The notes under the pieces are model-generated. The model was not told the DNA's origin. It ran no database searches and saw only the letters and a program-made list of their open reading frames with translations. From Marivivens aquimaris (GTDB taxonomy: Bacteria > Pseudomonadota > Alphaproteobacteria > Rhodobacterales > Rhodobacteraceae), in NCBI RefSeq assembly GCF_015220045.1, contig NZ_JADBGB010000001.1, positions 766,001 through 830,000 of the forward strand: a DNA stretch of 64,000 nucleotides. Direction: 5' to 3'. Below are positions 8,865 through 17,322 of the stretch, in pieces; positions within the stretch are counted from its first letter, which is position 1; each line of letters starts with the position of its first letter. The position numbers and the translations under genes are program-made.

Positions 8865-8908
8865 TCAAAGATTCTCCCTCTCTTCTCGCGGCCAGCCATA
8901 ACAGATTG

Positions 8909-8922
8909 TGTTACCGCTAACA
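8909..8922. promoter_or_regulatory. Candidate LacI/GntR-type operator upstream of edd
   Basis: The 14 bases TGTTACCGCTAACA form a dyad with perfect 5-bp arms. The sequence is close to the operator of the LacI-family gluconate repressor GntR of E. coli (ATGTTACCGGTAACAT). It sits 45 bases before the edd start, where a repressor would block transcription. No LacI-family gene lies in this window. Confidence 0.5.
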
Positions 8923-9067
8923 ACACGGGCTAAATTTCGTCACATTTTCACGCGCAATTTTCCTTAAATTGTCGATCGTTTGACGCTTTCTCGCCCCTAT
9001 CCATCAGTAGAACCTCAATACTTCAAAAGAATAGAGCACAAAGTGCCAGTGAAATGGAGTTCGGAAC

Positions 9068-9658
9068 ATGAAGGTGTTACGTTATGCTATGTTAGCATGC
9101 GTCGGCGTGTCTGTAGCCGGCTGTATGCAGAGTGAACCTGCTTCGCGGAACATCACATTCGATGGTCCGCTTCTTACGGCTGAATCCGTAGAGATGAGGC
9201 CACAGTCTTATCGTCTGACCGACGTGCGTGTGAATGTACCTCAGAATCTAGTCGTGTCTGAGGCAAATTCAATCAAACCGCGCGCGGATATCGTCTGGCG
9301 CGGGGACATCGGTCTCGACCGTCACGCACAGATCAAGCAGTTGGTCGAAGAGGCAGCCGCACGAGGAGTAGAGACCTCGGAAGGCGAATTGCCTGTCATC
9401 GCCGAAATCGAACTGCAAAAGTTCCACGGTCTGACCCAATACACGCGTTATCGCTTCAACGGTGACTACGACATCCACTTTTCGCTGACGCTGCGCGACG
9501 CGCTGAGCGGCGAGGTGCTGGAAGGTCCGCGTCAAGTCGAATTCAGCATCGATAGCCCCGGTCCGCGGGCTGTGACCGCTGCCGAGGCGCGCGGCTACAC
9601 CGAACGCATGTTCGTGCTGGATAACCTCGGCCCGCTGATCGCTGCGGAACTCAACTAA
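9068..9658 (+). CDS. Outer-membrane-type lipoprotein, 196 aa
   Basis: A lipoprotein signal is clear: MKVLRYAMLACVGVSVAGCMQ, with a lipobox cysteine at residue 19. The mature domain alternates strand and helix, with a RADIVWRGDIGLDRHAQIKQLVEEA segment. Its FNGDYDIHFSLTLRDALSGEVL segment resembles domains of small LPS-assembly or secreted-complex lipoproteins, but I cannot name the family. It has a good GGAG ribosome site and is transcribed away from edd. The methyltransferase gene follows after 40 bases, probably in the same transcript. Confidence 0.75.
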   Translation: MKVLRYAMLACVGVSVAGCMQSEPASRNITFDGPLLTAESVEMRPQSYRLTDVRVNVPQNLVVSEANSIKPRADIVWRGDIGLDRHAQIKQLVEEAAARGVETSEGELPVIAEIELQKFHGLTQYTRYRFNGDYDIHFSLTLRDALSGEVLEGPRQVEFSIDSPGPRAVTAAEARGYTERMFVLDNLGPLIAAELN

Positions 9659-9698
9659 CGCTCTTCCCGAGTGCTTTGAAAACGGGTAGGAGGGCGAT

Positions 9699-10895
9699 AT
9701 GAACGCGCCCTTACTCCCCGTTGTCCGCCTGATGCCCAAAGCCGATGCCCGTGCCATTCGTCACGGCTTTCCTTGGGTGTATTTAAACGATCTGGTTACC
9801 GACCGCCGCACTAAGGCGATCGAACCCGGAGCTGTTGCGATCCTTGAGGATGCCGAACGCACGCCGATGGCGCTCGTCGCGGTCAACCCTGACTCGCGCA
9901 TCATCGTGCGCGTGCTGGATCGCAATATCAACGCGGTCATCGACGAGGCGTGGTTTGCCGCCCGTCTGTCCAAGGCGCTGGCGCACCGTGAGCGTATCTT
10001 TGCGGAGCCGTTCTATCGTCTCATCCACGCGGAGGCCGACGGCCTACCGGGTGTTGTGATCGACCGTTTCGGCGATACCGCTGTCGTCCAGCCTAATGCG
10101 GCGTGGGCCGATGTGCGTATCGACATGCTGGTGGCCGCCTTGCAAAAGGTGACCGGCGTTTCGACGGTCATCATGAACGGCTCCGGCCGTGCGCGCGGGC
10201 TCGAAGGCCTGAGCGAAGAAATCAAAGTCGCGGCTGGCGAAGCGCCGACCGCGCCGATCCCCGTTCCGATGAATGGCGCGATCTACATGGCCGACGTCAT
10301 GGGCGGCCAGAAAACCGGTCTGTTCTACGACCAGCGCCCGAACCACGCGTTCGGTCAGATGCTGTCCAAAGATGCGACCGTCCTCGACGTCTTCAGCCAC
10401 GTTGGTGGCTTCTCGCTGGCCGCACTGGCTGGCGGCGCTGCGTCGGCGCTTGCCGTTGACGGCTCCGCGCCTGCACTGGCGCTTGCGACCAAGGGGGCCG
10501 AGGCCATGGGCGTGGCCGACCGTTTCGCGACCCGTCAGGGCGATGCGTTCGATACGCTGGCCAAACTGAACGAAGAGGGCGTGCAATTCGACGTCGTCGT
10601 CTGTGACCCGCCCGCGTTCGCGCCGTCCCGCAAGGTGCTCGAAACCGGTCTGCGTGCCTACGAGCGCGTGGCAAAGATGGCCGCTCCGCTGGTGAAAGAG
10701 GGCGGCTATCTGGTGCTGTGCTCGTGCTCGCACGCGGCCGAACTGTCCAAGTTCCGCAATGCATCGGCTCGCGGTATTGGCCGCGCTGGGCGTTCGGCGC
10801 AGATTATCCACACCGGATATGCTGGCCCCGATCACCCGCTCATGCCGCAACTGGCAGAAAGCGGTTACCTCAAGTCGGTCTTCTTCCGTCTGTGA
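9699..10895 (+). CDS. rlmI: Class I rRNA (cytosine-C5) methyltransferase, RlmI-like
   Basis: The 398-residue protein has the RlmI layout: an N-terminal PUA domain (GFPWVYLNDLV...GAVAILED), a linking strand domain, and a Rossmann methyltransferase with VLDVFSHVGGFSLAA for SAM and CDPPAFAPSRK as the catalytic motif. The CSCSH signature comes near the end. RlmI of E. coli makes m5C1962 of 23S rRNA using SAM; here substrate identity is inferred from family. ATG 9699 follows AGGAGGGCG. Its TGA overlaps the GTG of the PIN gene. Confidence 0.88.
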   Translation: MNAPLLPVVRLMPKADARAIRHGFPWVYLNDLVTDRRTKAIEPGAVAILEDAERTPMALVAVNPDSRIIVRVLDRNINAVIDEAWFAARLSKALAHRERIFAEPFYRLIHAEADGLPGVVIDRFGDTAVVQPNAAWADVRIDMLVAALQKVTGVSTVIMNGSGRARGLEGLSEEIKVAAGEAPTAPIPVPMNGAIYMADVMGGQKTGLFYDQRPNHAFGQMLSKDATVLDVFSHVGGFSLAALAGGAASALAVDGSAPALALATKGAEAMGVADRFATRQGDAFDTLAKLNEEGVQFDVVVCDPPAFAPSRKVLETGLRAYERVAKMAAPLVKEGGYLVLCSCSHAAELSKFRNASARGIGRAGRSAQIIHTGYAGPDHPLMPQLAESGYLKSVFFRL

Positions 10896-11434
10896 GGCTG
10901 CTGCTCGACGCCTGCGTCCTGTTTCCGACGGTGATGCGCGAGGTGCTGCTCGCCACCGCAGAGCGCGGCCTGTTCGAGCCGCGCTGGTCCGCGCGTATCC
11001 TCGAAGAATGGGCGCGCGCGACGAATAAACTCGGACCTGGGGCGGAGACGATCGCGCGCGGCGAGATCGCGACGATGAAGGTCCGCTTTCCCCGCGCCGA
11101 GGTCGAAATCCCGCAAGGGTTGGAGGCTCGCCTGTGGCTGCCTGATCCCAACGACGTTCATGTGCTGGCAGCGGCCATCGGCGCCCACTGCGATACGATC
11201 ATCACGATCAACGCATCCGATTTTCCGAAGAACATCCTGGCGGAAGAGGGGCTGACCCGCCTCGATCCCGACCAGTTGCTGATCCAGCTTTACGCGGATC
11301 ATCCCGCCGCCGTCACCGATGCCGCCGAGGCCGTTCTCGCCGAAGCGCGCCGCCTGTCGGCGGAGCCGTGGGAAATGCGGTCGCTGCTGAAAAAGGCACG
11401 CCTGCCGCGTCTGGCAAAGGCGCTGACACGTTAA
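10892..11434 (+). CDS. PIN-domain protein, 180 aa
   Basis: The GTG at 10892 overlaps the methyltransferase stop (GTGA), and the product then starts with the PIN signature strand RLLLDACVLFP (D6). The RWSARILEEWAR helix and a second acidic patch, WLPDPNDVHVLAAA, follow, with the IITINASDFP strand after that. PIN domains are Mg-dependent ribonucleases. This longer type (with a C-terminal helical extension) is not typical of VapC toxins, and no antitoxin-like small gene is adjacent. Translational coupling to an rRNA methyltransferase suggests an RNA role, by inference. It ends 4 bases inside the convergent M48 gene. Confidence 0.8.
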   Translation: MRLLLDACVLFPTVMREVLLATAERGLFEPRWSARILEEWARATNKLGPGAETIARGEIATMKVRFPRAEVEIPQGLEARLWLPDPNDVHVLAAAIGAHCDTIITINASDFPKNILAEEGLTRLDPDQLLIQLYADHPAAVTDAAEAVLAEARRLSAEPWEMRSLLKKARLPRLAKALTR

Positions 11435-12108
11435 GCCCAGTTGCGGGCGTTTTTCTCGATCGCCGCGATGCGGTCGGGCGTTGCCGGATGGCTGAGAAGC
11501 CACGACGGTCCCGCGCCGCTCTTGCCTGACAGTTTGTCGAGTTTCTGGAACATGCTCAGCTGCGGCCCTGCGCCGATCCCCGATTTGATGAGCAGGGCAG
11601 TCGCGTAGGCGTCCGCTTCGTATTCGTCGGAGCGGGACAGTTTCGCCGAAAGCAGCGACATCAGGCCCGACACAAGGTAGCGCCCTATACCCGGCAGGAA
11701 CCGCCCGATGATGCCGGACAGCAACGAGGCCAGCAGGCTCTGCCCGCCGAAGTCCACCATCCGGCGGCGCGAATGACCCAGTGCAACGTGACCCAGTTCG
11801 TGCGCAATGACCGAGGTCAACTCGTCCGCCGTCACTACGCCGCTGCGCAGTTTCTCCAGAAATCCGCGCGTAATGAAGATCCGCCCGTCGGGCGCGGCAA
11901 GGCCGTTGATCGTCGGATCGTCCAGCATGAACACTTTCACGCGTTTCACATCCAGCGCCGACGCGAGCTTGCGCAACGCAGGCTCCAGTCGCGGCTCGAC
12001 CAACTCGACCGAGTTCGCGTCGAGGTGTTTCCGCGTCCGGATGGCAGAGAACTGCCACATGACGAGGGCGTAGATGATTGGCAGGATGAAAGGCAAAAAG
12101 CGCAGCAT
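11431..12108 (-). CDS. M48-family membrane metalloprotease
   Basis: The 225-residue protein starts with a membrane anchor (LRFLPFILPIIYALVMW). It has the zinc motif HELGH at residues 103-107 and the third ligand region DEYEADAYA near residue 161, as in the M48 peptidases related to HtpX and Oma1. A second hydrophobic stretch lies around residues 121-153. The ATG at 12106-12108 is chosen because an upstream extension would run through the DedA gene in another frame. It is last in the minus-strand run that begins at moxR and overlaps the end of the PIN gene by 4 bases. Confidence 0.88.
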   Translation of the reverse strand: MLRFLPFILPIIYALVMWQFSAIRTRKHLDANSVELVEPRLEPALRKLASALDVKRVKVFMLDDPTINGLAAPDGRIFITRGFLEKLRSGVVTADELTSVIAHELGHVALGHSRRRMVDFGGQSLLASLLSGIIGRFLPGIGRYLVSGLMSLLSAKLSRSDEYEADAYATALLIKSGIGAGPQLSMFQKLDKLSGKSGAGPSWLLSHPATPDRIAAIEKNARNWA

Positions 12109-12143
12109 AGGTGTTATATTGGCAGCCTTGCCGCGCGATGCAA

Positions 12144-12740
12144 TCAGGTCTCGATGTCGCGGATCAGATGCAGGAGCAATCCACCCGCCAACAGCGCGAG
12201 CAAGCTTGCCGCAAGAAGGCCGCTGATGTTGCTCGCGACCTCGGCGATCGTAGTGATCTGGTCTCCGAACATGTAGCCGAGCGAGGTGTAGAGCGACACC
12301 CACACAACCTCGCCCATCGCGGACCAGATGGTGAAACGGCGGCGGTTCATGTCCATCGCGCCCGCGGCGAAGTTCGCATAGGGGCCGAGCGGGCTGAATA
12401 GCCAGCGCGTTAGGAAGATGCCGACAGCGCCGCGACGGGCCGTGAACTCGGCAGCGCGAGCGTAAAGCTTGCGGCGGTTTTCTTTCTTCGCGACGAAACG
12501 CTGAAGGTGCGTATCGCCGTGACGCCCGATCATGTACCCCGCTTGGTCGCCAAGGATTGCGCCGGTCAGGCACGCGGCAAAGGAGACCGAGAACTGGATA
12601 TCGCCTGATGCCGCGAAAGCTCCGCATGCCAGCATCAGAAGCGAGGCGGGGATGGGGAAGGCGATGCAGGAGAGAAAATTGGTGATGAAGAAAAGCGGAG
12701 TGCCCCAAGTGGCGATCTGCGTCAGAAGCCATTCAGTCAT
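12144..12740 (-). CDS. DedA-family membrane protein
   Basis: This 198-residue polytopic protein matches the DedA/SNARE-associated family: an early P-x-P reentrant (IAFPIPASLLML), GAILGDQAGYMIGRHG, and the second reentrant FLTRWLFSPLGPYANFAAG. The conserved R and P in FLTRWLFSPLGP are present. DedA proteins include undecaprenyl-phosphate and phospholipid flippases. ATG at 12738-12740 overlaps the stop of the 114-aa gene upstream. Confidence 0.88.
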   Translation of the reverse strand: MTEWLLTQIATWGTPLFFITNFLSCIAFPIPASLLMLACGAFAASGDIQFSVSFAACLTGAILGDQAGYMIGRHGDTHLQRFVAKKENRRKLYARAAEFTARRGAVGIFLTRWLFSPLGPYANFAAGAMDMNRRRFTIWSAMGEVVWVSLYTSLGYMFGDQITTIAEVASNISGLLAASLLALLAGGLLLHLIRDIET

Positions 12741-13081
12741 CGATGACCCTCGCGCCTGACGAAGTCTTCGATGTTCTTGATGATGTCTTCGACAGGCACA
12801 CCGCGCTCTTGGGCGATTTCCTCGATGCTGGCGCGGTCGGGAATGGACAGGTCGCTGGCGCCCGCGATGAAAATGACATCGCCGCGGTCAAGGTGCCAGA
12901 CGTGGGCAATCATCCCCGGCGTCATCCAAGGCTCGATCCGGCCGCGTTTGCCGCGGTAGTCTTCCCAATGGCGCGTCTGGTCGAGGGTCCGCACGGCAAA
13001 CATCACAGAGAACGTCACAGCTGCCACGAACAGCAGACTGATCACCGGATGTCTCACGATCAGTTTCGGAATCCGCCTCAT
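12737..13081 (-). CDS. Single-pass membrane hypothetical protein, 114 aa
   Basis: The N-terminus (RHPVISLLFVAAVTFSVMFAV) is one membrane segment, followed by a soluble part with WEDYRGKRGRIEPWMTPGMIAHVW. A helical C-terminus, EEIAQERGVPVEDIIKNIEDFV, resembles a small HTH but may be coincidence. It overlaps the VWA gene by 4 bases (ATGA) and the DedA gene by 4 bases, so it belongs to the same operon. No characterised family is recognised. Its place between a MoxR/VWA module and DedA suggests an envelope function. Confidence 0.7.
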   Translation of the reverse strand: MRRIPKLIVRHPVISLLFVAAVTFSVMFAVRTLDQTRHWEDYRGKRGRIEPWMTPGMIAHVWHLDRGDVIFIAGASDLSIPDRASIEEIAQERGVPVEDIIKNIEDFVRREGHR

Positions 13082-14265
13082 CGGCCGAGCACCTTCATTC
13101 CCCGTTCAAGTCCTTCGAGCGTCATCGGTACCATGCGGTCGGTGCCGAAGATCTGTTGGATCATGCCAATAGATTGGGTGTACTGCCAATAGTGTTCGGG
13201 CACCGGGTTGATCCAGAGCGTATTGGGCCATTGCTCTAGCGCACGTTCAAGCCAGACGTGACCGGCTTCCTCGTTCCAATGCTCGTTGGCGCCGCCACGC
13301 GCCGCGATCTCGTAGGGGGACATCGAGGCATCCCCGACGAAGATGCATTTGTAGTCCGGCCCGTAGGTGCGCAGCACCTCCCACGTCGGTGTCTGTGCAT
13401 TCCAGCGGCGTTTGTTGTCGCGCCACACACCTTCGTAGAGGCAGTTGTGGAAGTAGAAATGTTCGAGGTGCTTGAACTCCGCCCGCGCGGCGCTGAACAG
13501 TTCTTCGAGCACCTGAATGTGCGGGTCCATTGAGCCGCCGACGTCGAAGAACAGCAGCACCTTGACCGCATTCCTCCGCTCTGGACGGGTCTGCACGTCT
13601 AGGTACCCATGCTCTGCCGTCGAGCGGATCGTGCCGTCGAGGTCCAGTTCCTCGGTCGCGCCGTCACGCACCCATTTGCGGAGGCGCTTCAGAGCAACCT
13701 TGATGTTGCGGGTGCCAAGTTCGACGCTGTCATCGAGGTTCTTGAACTCACGCTTGTCCCAAACCTTTACCGCGCGCTGGTGGCGGGATTTGTCCTGACC
13801 GATCCGCACGCCTTCGGGATTGTAGCCGTAGGCACCAAAGGGCGAGGTGCCCGCCGTGCCGACCCATTTGTTGCCGCCCTGATGTCGACCCTTCTGTTCG
13901 GCCAGACGCTCGCGGAGCGTATCCATCAGCTTGTCGAAACCACCGAGCGCTTCGATCTCGCGCTTTTCTTCTTCGGTGAGGTACTTCTCGGCCATTTTGG
14001 CCAGCCAGTCGGCGGGCAGGTCGACGGCTTCCAGCACTTGTTCGGTGCTGATCTGTTCGATGCCAGAGAAAGCCGCCGAAAACGCACGATCGAAGCGGTC
14101 GAGGTGCCGTTCGTCTTTCACCATGGCGGTGCGGGCGAGGTAATAGAATTCCTCGGTGTCGTAGAGGGCCAGACCGGCCTTCAGCGCTTCGAGGAACGTC
14201 AGGTATTCGCGCAGCGTGACGGGAACGCCGCCCTTCCTCAACTCTTCGAAGAAGGGGAGGAACAT
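13078..14265 (-). CDS. CoxE-type VWA-domain protein
   Basis: This 395-residue protein has an all-helical N-terminal domain (residues 1-150) and a C-terminal von Willebrand A domain of CoxE type. VWA partners of MoxR AAA+ ATPases usually act in assembling or activating client complexes. The metal site reads DVGGSMD rather than D-x-S-G-S, so one metal-binding serine is glycine; this may be normal in the subfamily. I chose ATG at 14263-14265, since the 28 residues before it look non-coding. The matching moxR gene lies three genes upstream on the same strand. Confidence 0.88.
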   Translation of the reverse strand: MFLPFFEELRKGGVPVTLREYLTFLEALKAGLALYDTEEFYYLARTAMVKDERHLDRFDRAFSAAFSGIEQISTEQVLEAVDLPADWLAKMAEKYLTEEEKREIEALGGFDKLMDTLRERLAEQKGRHQGGNKWVGTAGTSPFGAYGYNPEGVRIGQDKSRHQRAVKVWDKREFKNLDDSVELGTRNIKVALKRLRKWVRDGATEELDLDGTIRSTAEHGYLDVQTRPERRNAVKVLLFFDVGGSMDPHIQVLEELFSAARAEFKHLEHFYFHNCLYEGVWRDNKRRWNAQTPTWEVLRTYGPDYKCIFVGDASMSPYEIAARGGANEHWNEEAGHVWLERALEQWPNTLWINPVPEHYWQYTQSIGMIQQIFGTDRMVPMTLEGLERGMKVLGR

Positions 14266-14267
14266 CG

Positions 14268-14441
14268 TCAGCCCTGATAGCTGCGGTCGATACCGATCAC
14301 GATGAACAGGCCGATGATGCCGAAGATCATGGCATAGACGGCGGCCCACTGGATCATGTCCAGAACTTTGCCGCCGCGCATTTTCGCACGAACTGCCCCT
14401 ACGATGATGCCAAGAACGATGCCGGCAAGGGGGTAGATCAT
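14268..14441 (-). CDS. Two-helix small membrane protein, 57 aa
   Basis: ATG 14439-14441 starts a product with two membrane segments (YPLAGIVLGIIVGAVRA and WAAVYAMIFGIIGLFIVIGI) separated by a short basic loop. It sits 2 bases before the VWA gene and 13 bases after the DUF2927 gene, so it is translated from the same mRNA. A longer in-frame start would overlap the upstream gene by 60 bases. Function unknown; conserved placement would suggest a helper for a membrane complex. Confidence 0.7.
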   Translation of the reverse strand: MIYPLAGIVLGIIVGAVRAKMRGGKVLDMIQWAAVYAMIFGIIGLFIVIGIDRSYQG

Positions 14442-14454
14442 GGTGAAGCTCCTG

Positions 14455-15816
14455 TTAGCTCGGGTCCAGTCGCTCCACTTCTTGCAGACGCGTCCGGATG
14501 TTCTGTTCCGAGCCAAAGCCGTACCGTGCCCAGCCCAGACTGTCCAGACGGACCTGCTGTGCCTCGTTCCGGTAGCCGAGGTTCTCCAGCGCCTCTGCCT
14601 TGAACATCATGAGCGTCGCGAGCAGGGACGCGTTTTCATAGGCGGTGGCGATGGGAATGGCTTCGTTGGCGATGGCAAGCGTCTCTTGATCGCGGCCATG
14701 GGACAGGGTGTAGGCGGCGAGTTGGACAGCAACGTGGGCACGCTGCACACGGGCACCCGGATCGGCGCGATATGCCTGATCTGCTGCCAAAAACGCTGCA
14801 TAGGCAGCCTGCGGATTGTTGGTCACGTTGAGGCGGCCATAGACGAAATTGGCAAAGCCTTCGCGGATATCGTTCCAGCCGAATGCGCGGGTCAGATTGA
14901 TCGCGCGCTCGGACACCTGCTGGCGCTGGGCGAGGCCGTTAGAAGACGACAGGGCGTACTCCATCAGGTCGATCCAGTCGCGCGAGGTGCTGCTGGTCCG
15001 CGACGCCGTGCCGCGCTCTCCGGCGGGGTTCAGACGGGCGAGCAGACCCGGTAGAACCTCGGCGACCTGCTGGCGGCTCATGCCGCTGCGCAGTTCGGGC
15101 GAATAGAAGGCGCGGAGGACCAGCATGTCGAACGAGGTCAGGACCGCGTGCATGTTGTCGTCGTTGAAGATCGAGTCTGACAGACGATAGAGGTCGTTGA
15201 GCGGCCCGATGGCCTGCGCGAGCTCTTCATGCAGGCAGTCGCGGGTTTCCTGCGGTGAGACATCGGATGGCACGAACACGGTCGCCTTTTCGCGGGTCGT
15301 CACGGTCGCCCAGTCGACGGCGGGCGTACGGCGCATAGCGAGGAATTCTTGCCAGCCGCTGACGCGCGGGACCACGAAGCAGGCGGCTCCCGGAACGACG
15401 CGGTTCAGTTCACTGCGCGGGACGGCCTCGACCGTGATGGCGGCATTGGGCGCATTGTTGACGAAAATATTCACGCCGGCTTCGGTCTGCATCCTGCGGG
15501 TCAGCTTCAGAAGGTCGGTGACAAGCTGGTCGTTGTACTGTCCGGCGACCCTGACCGTGATCGGGCCTTCGAAGCGGGTGAAGACGGGCAGGGAGCGTCC
15601 GCTTTCCATCTTGAACGCGAGGTCGAGGAAATCCTGCGCAATAGACATGTTGGAACGGGTGAGCGGCATCCTGACAGGCGCACCAAAGGTCCGCATCGCA
15701 GGAAGCGAGCTGTCCATGGGCGCGGCGCGCGTTGGCTGGGACACTGGCGGTGTGGGCGTACATGCGGCGAGAACGCCCATGCTAACGGCGATCAAGGGGG
15801 CGACGAAGCGGTTCAT
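14455..15816 (-). CDS. DUF2927-type lipoprotein, 453 aa
   Basis: MNRFVAPLIAVSMGVLAACTP is a lipoprotein signal with the lipobox cysteine at 19. The next 200 residues contain the DUF2927 hallmark DCLHEELAQAIGPLNDLYRL, preceded by a central strand domain. The C-terminal third (residues about 310-450) is helical repeat-like (TPR-like spacing). The ATG at 15814-15816 overlaps the stop of a 41-codon ORF in ATGA fashion. Biochemical role is unknown. Confidence 0.85.
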   Translation of the reverse strand: MNRFVAPLIAVSMGVLAACTPTPPVSQPTRAAPMDSSLPAMRTFGAPVRMPLTRSNMSIAQDFLDLAFKMESGRSLPVFTRFEGPITVRVAGQYNDQLVTDLLKLTRRMQTEAGVNIFVNNAPNAAITVEAVPRSELNRVVPGAACFVVPRVSGWQEFLAMRRTPAVDWATVTTREKATVFVPSDVSPQETRDCLHEELAQAIGPLNDLYRLSDSIFNDDNMHAVLTSFDMLVLRAFYSPELRSGMSRQQVAEVLPGLLARLNPAGERGTASRTSSTSRDWIDLMEYALSSSNGLAQRQQVSERAINLTRAFGWNDIREGFANFVYGRLNVTNNPQAAYAAFLAADQAYRADPGARVQRAHVAVQLAAYTLSHGRDQETLAIANEAIPIATAYENASLLATLMMFKAEALENLGYRNEAQQVRLDSLGWARYGFGSEQNIRTRLQEVERLDPS

Positions 15817-15938
15817 GCTGCCTCCCCGACGCTATTGAAGTGTGCGTGAGTGGCGGCGGAAATTGCCGTCGCGAAGGGCAGGCCTTCGAAGTCGCGGTTT
15901 TGAAAATCGGCGCTTTGATAAACAAAAAACTCGGTCAT
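15813..15938 (-). CDS. Candidate 41-aa small protein coupled to DUF2927 gene
   Basis: ATG at 15936-15938 opens a 41-codon frame (MTEFFVYQSADFQNRDFEGL...) that ends with TGA at 15813-15815, overlapping the start of the lipoprotein gene (ATGA). A CTGGAG ribosome-like site lies 12-17 bases upstream and is the arm of an inverted repeat (15950-15982). The overlap is what translational coupling would produce. With so few residues and no family match it could be a chance ORF or a leader peptide. Confidence 0.4.
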   Translation of the reverse strand: MTEFFVYQSADFQNRDFEGLPFATAISAATHAHFNSVGEAA

Positions 15939-15949
15939 TGGTTTGCGCT

Positions 15950-15982
15950 CTCCAGAAGAAAAGTCATTCCACTTTTCTGGAG
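15950..15982. repeat. Inverted repeat covering the small-ORF ribosome site
   Basis: CTCCAG, a 3-base bulge and AAAAGT (15950-15964) pair with ACTTTTCTGGAG (15971-15982) around a 6-base loop. On the minus strand the CTGGAG arm is the only Shine-Dalgarno-like sequence before ATG 15938, so folding would mask it. No T-tract follows, so it is not a terminator. The rest of 15983-16191 shows no gene. Confidence 0.45.
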
Positions 15983-16191
15983 GGCGAACCTGACTGCCTT
16001 GGGATGCGAGAGGGGCAATCTGACGACCAAACGGGGCATTCCCGTGTCATCACAGACGTGAGAGCAGCTGGTATTTCTTATTTAACAGGGGAAATTTCGG
16101 CGGAAATGGGGCTTCTCCACCGGATTGACGTATTTTGTTTTCGGTATTCGTCGCGGATGAGGCGTCAATGGCGCCGCATCAAGGGAATCGT

Positions 16192-17037
16192 TTACCCCTT
16201 GCGCCGCGCCATGAACGCGAGGCGTTCGAACAGGTGCACGTCCTGCTCGTTCTTCAGAAGCGCGCCATGCAGTTTCGGCAGCGCGTTCGACGCGTCTTTT
16301 TGCAGATCCTCGGGCGATAGGTCTTCAGCCAGCAGCAGGCGCAACCAGTCGAGCACTTCCGAGGTCGACGGCTTTTTCTTCAGTCCAGGCGTTTCGCGGA
16401 TTTCGAAAAAGCGGGTGAGGGCGACAGTCAGCAGCTCTTGCTTGAGGTCAGGATAGTGGACCTGAACGATCTGGCGCAGCGTGTCGGCGTCAGGGAAGCG
16501 GATGTAGTGAAAGAAGCAGCGGCGCAGGAACGCGTCGGGCAATTCCTTTTCATTGTTCGACGTGATGATGACGATCGGGCGGTTCACCGCGCTGATCGTC
16601 TCGCCGGTCTCATAGACGTGGAACTCCATCCGGTCGAGTTCCTGCAACAAGTCGTTCGGAAACTCGATGTCGGCTTTGTCGATCTCGTCGATCAGCAACA
16701 CGACCTTTTCGCCCGCCTCGAACGCCTGCCAGAGCTTGCCCTTGCGGATGTAGTTCTTCACGTCATTCACCCGCTCGTCGCCAAGCTGGCTGTCCCGCAG
16801 GCGGCTGACGGCGTCGTATTCATAAAGACCCTGCTGCGCTTTCGTCGTGGATTTGATGTTCCACTCGATCATCGGCAGCCCGAGCGAGGCCGCGACCTGA
16901 CGCGCCAGCTCCGTTTTGCCCGTGCCTGGCTCGCCTTTGACCAACAGCGGCCTTTCGAGCGTGATTGCGGCGTTCACCGCAACGCGCAGATCGTCAGAGG
17001 CCACATAGCTGTCGGTTCCTTGGAAACGGGCTTGCAC
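16192..17037 (-). CDS. MoxR-family AAA+ ATPase
   Basis: The 281-residue product is a MoxR ATPase: Walker A GEPGTGKTE near residue 36, Walker B VVLLIDEIDKAD, sensor 1 IITSNNEKELPDAFLRR, and the C-terminal lid. MoxR proteins act as chaperone-like ATPases with VWA partners, here the CoxE-type protein at 13078-14265. The start is GTG (17035-17037), preceded by a good AGGAAGG site 7 bases upstream. It is divergent from dksA across 285 bases. Confidence 0.93.
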   Translation of the reverse strand: MQARFQGTDSYVASDDLRVAVNAAITLERPLLVKGEPGTGKTELARQVAASLGLPMIEWNIKSTTKAQQGLYEYDAVSRLRDSQLGDERVNDVKNYIRKGKLWQAFEAGEKVVLLIDEIDKADIEFPNDLLQELDRMEFHVYETGETISAVNRPIVIITSNNEKELPDAFLRRCFFHYIRFPDADTLRQIVQVHYPDLKQELLTVALTRFFEIRETPGLKKKPSTSEVLDWLRLLLAEDLSPEDLQKDASNALPKLHGALLKNEQDVHLFERLAFMARRKG

Positions 17038-17322
17038 TACGGTATCCTTCCTACAGGGACTCGGGCAGGGGCAATGACGGCGAGTTTACCAGAACGTCAT
17101 GTCGGCGAAAGCGTTTCGGCCAGTGGCCGCAGCGAAAACTTCGCAATGTTTGCCCGCACTTAACGCAAGGTGAAGCAACATGCCACACTATACCGTTTCG
17201 TTAGGCAATGGTGCCAATTGTGACGTGACATTTGTGACCCCAAGGGTTAAGTCAGCGTCACATTTCAAGGCTATGACTGGAATAGTCAATTGAGCGGCCA
17301 AGGCCCAAACAAGGAAGATAAG

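Noticed and set aside
7008..8933. A 641-codon open frame antisense to edd
   Set aside because: Complement of a clear, full-length dehydratase gene; composition is that of an antisense shadow.
15842..16456. Plus-strand open frames between the DUF2927 and moxR genes
   Set aside because: No ribosome site, no coding bias, and they run antisense into moxR.
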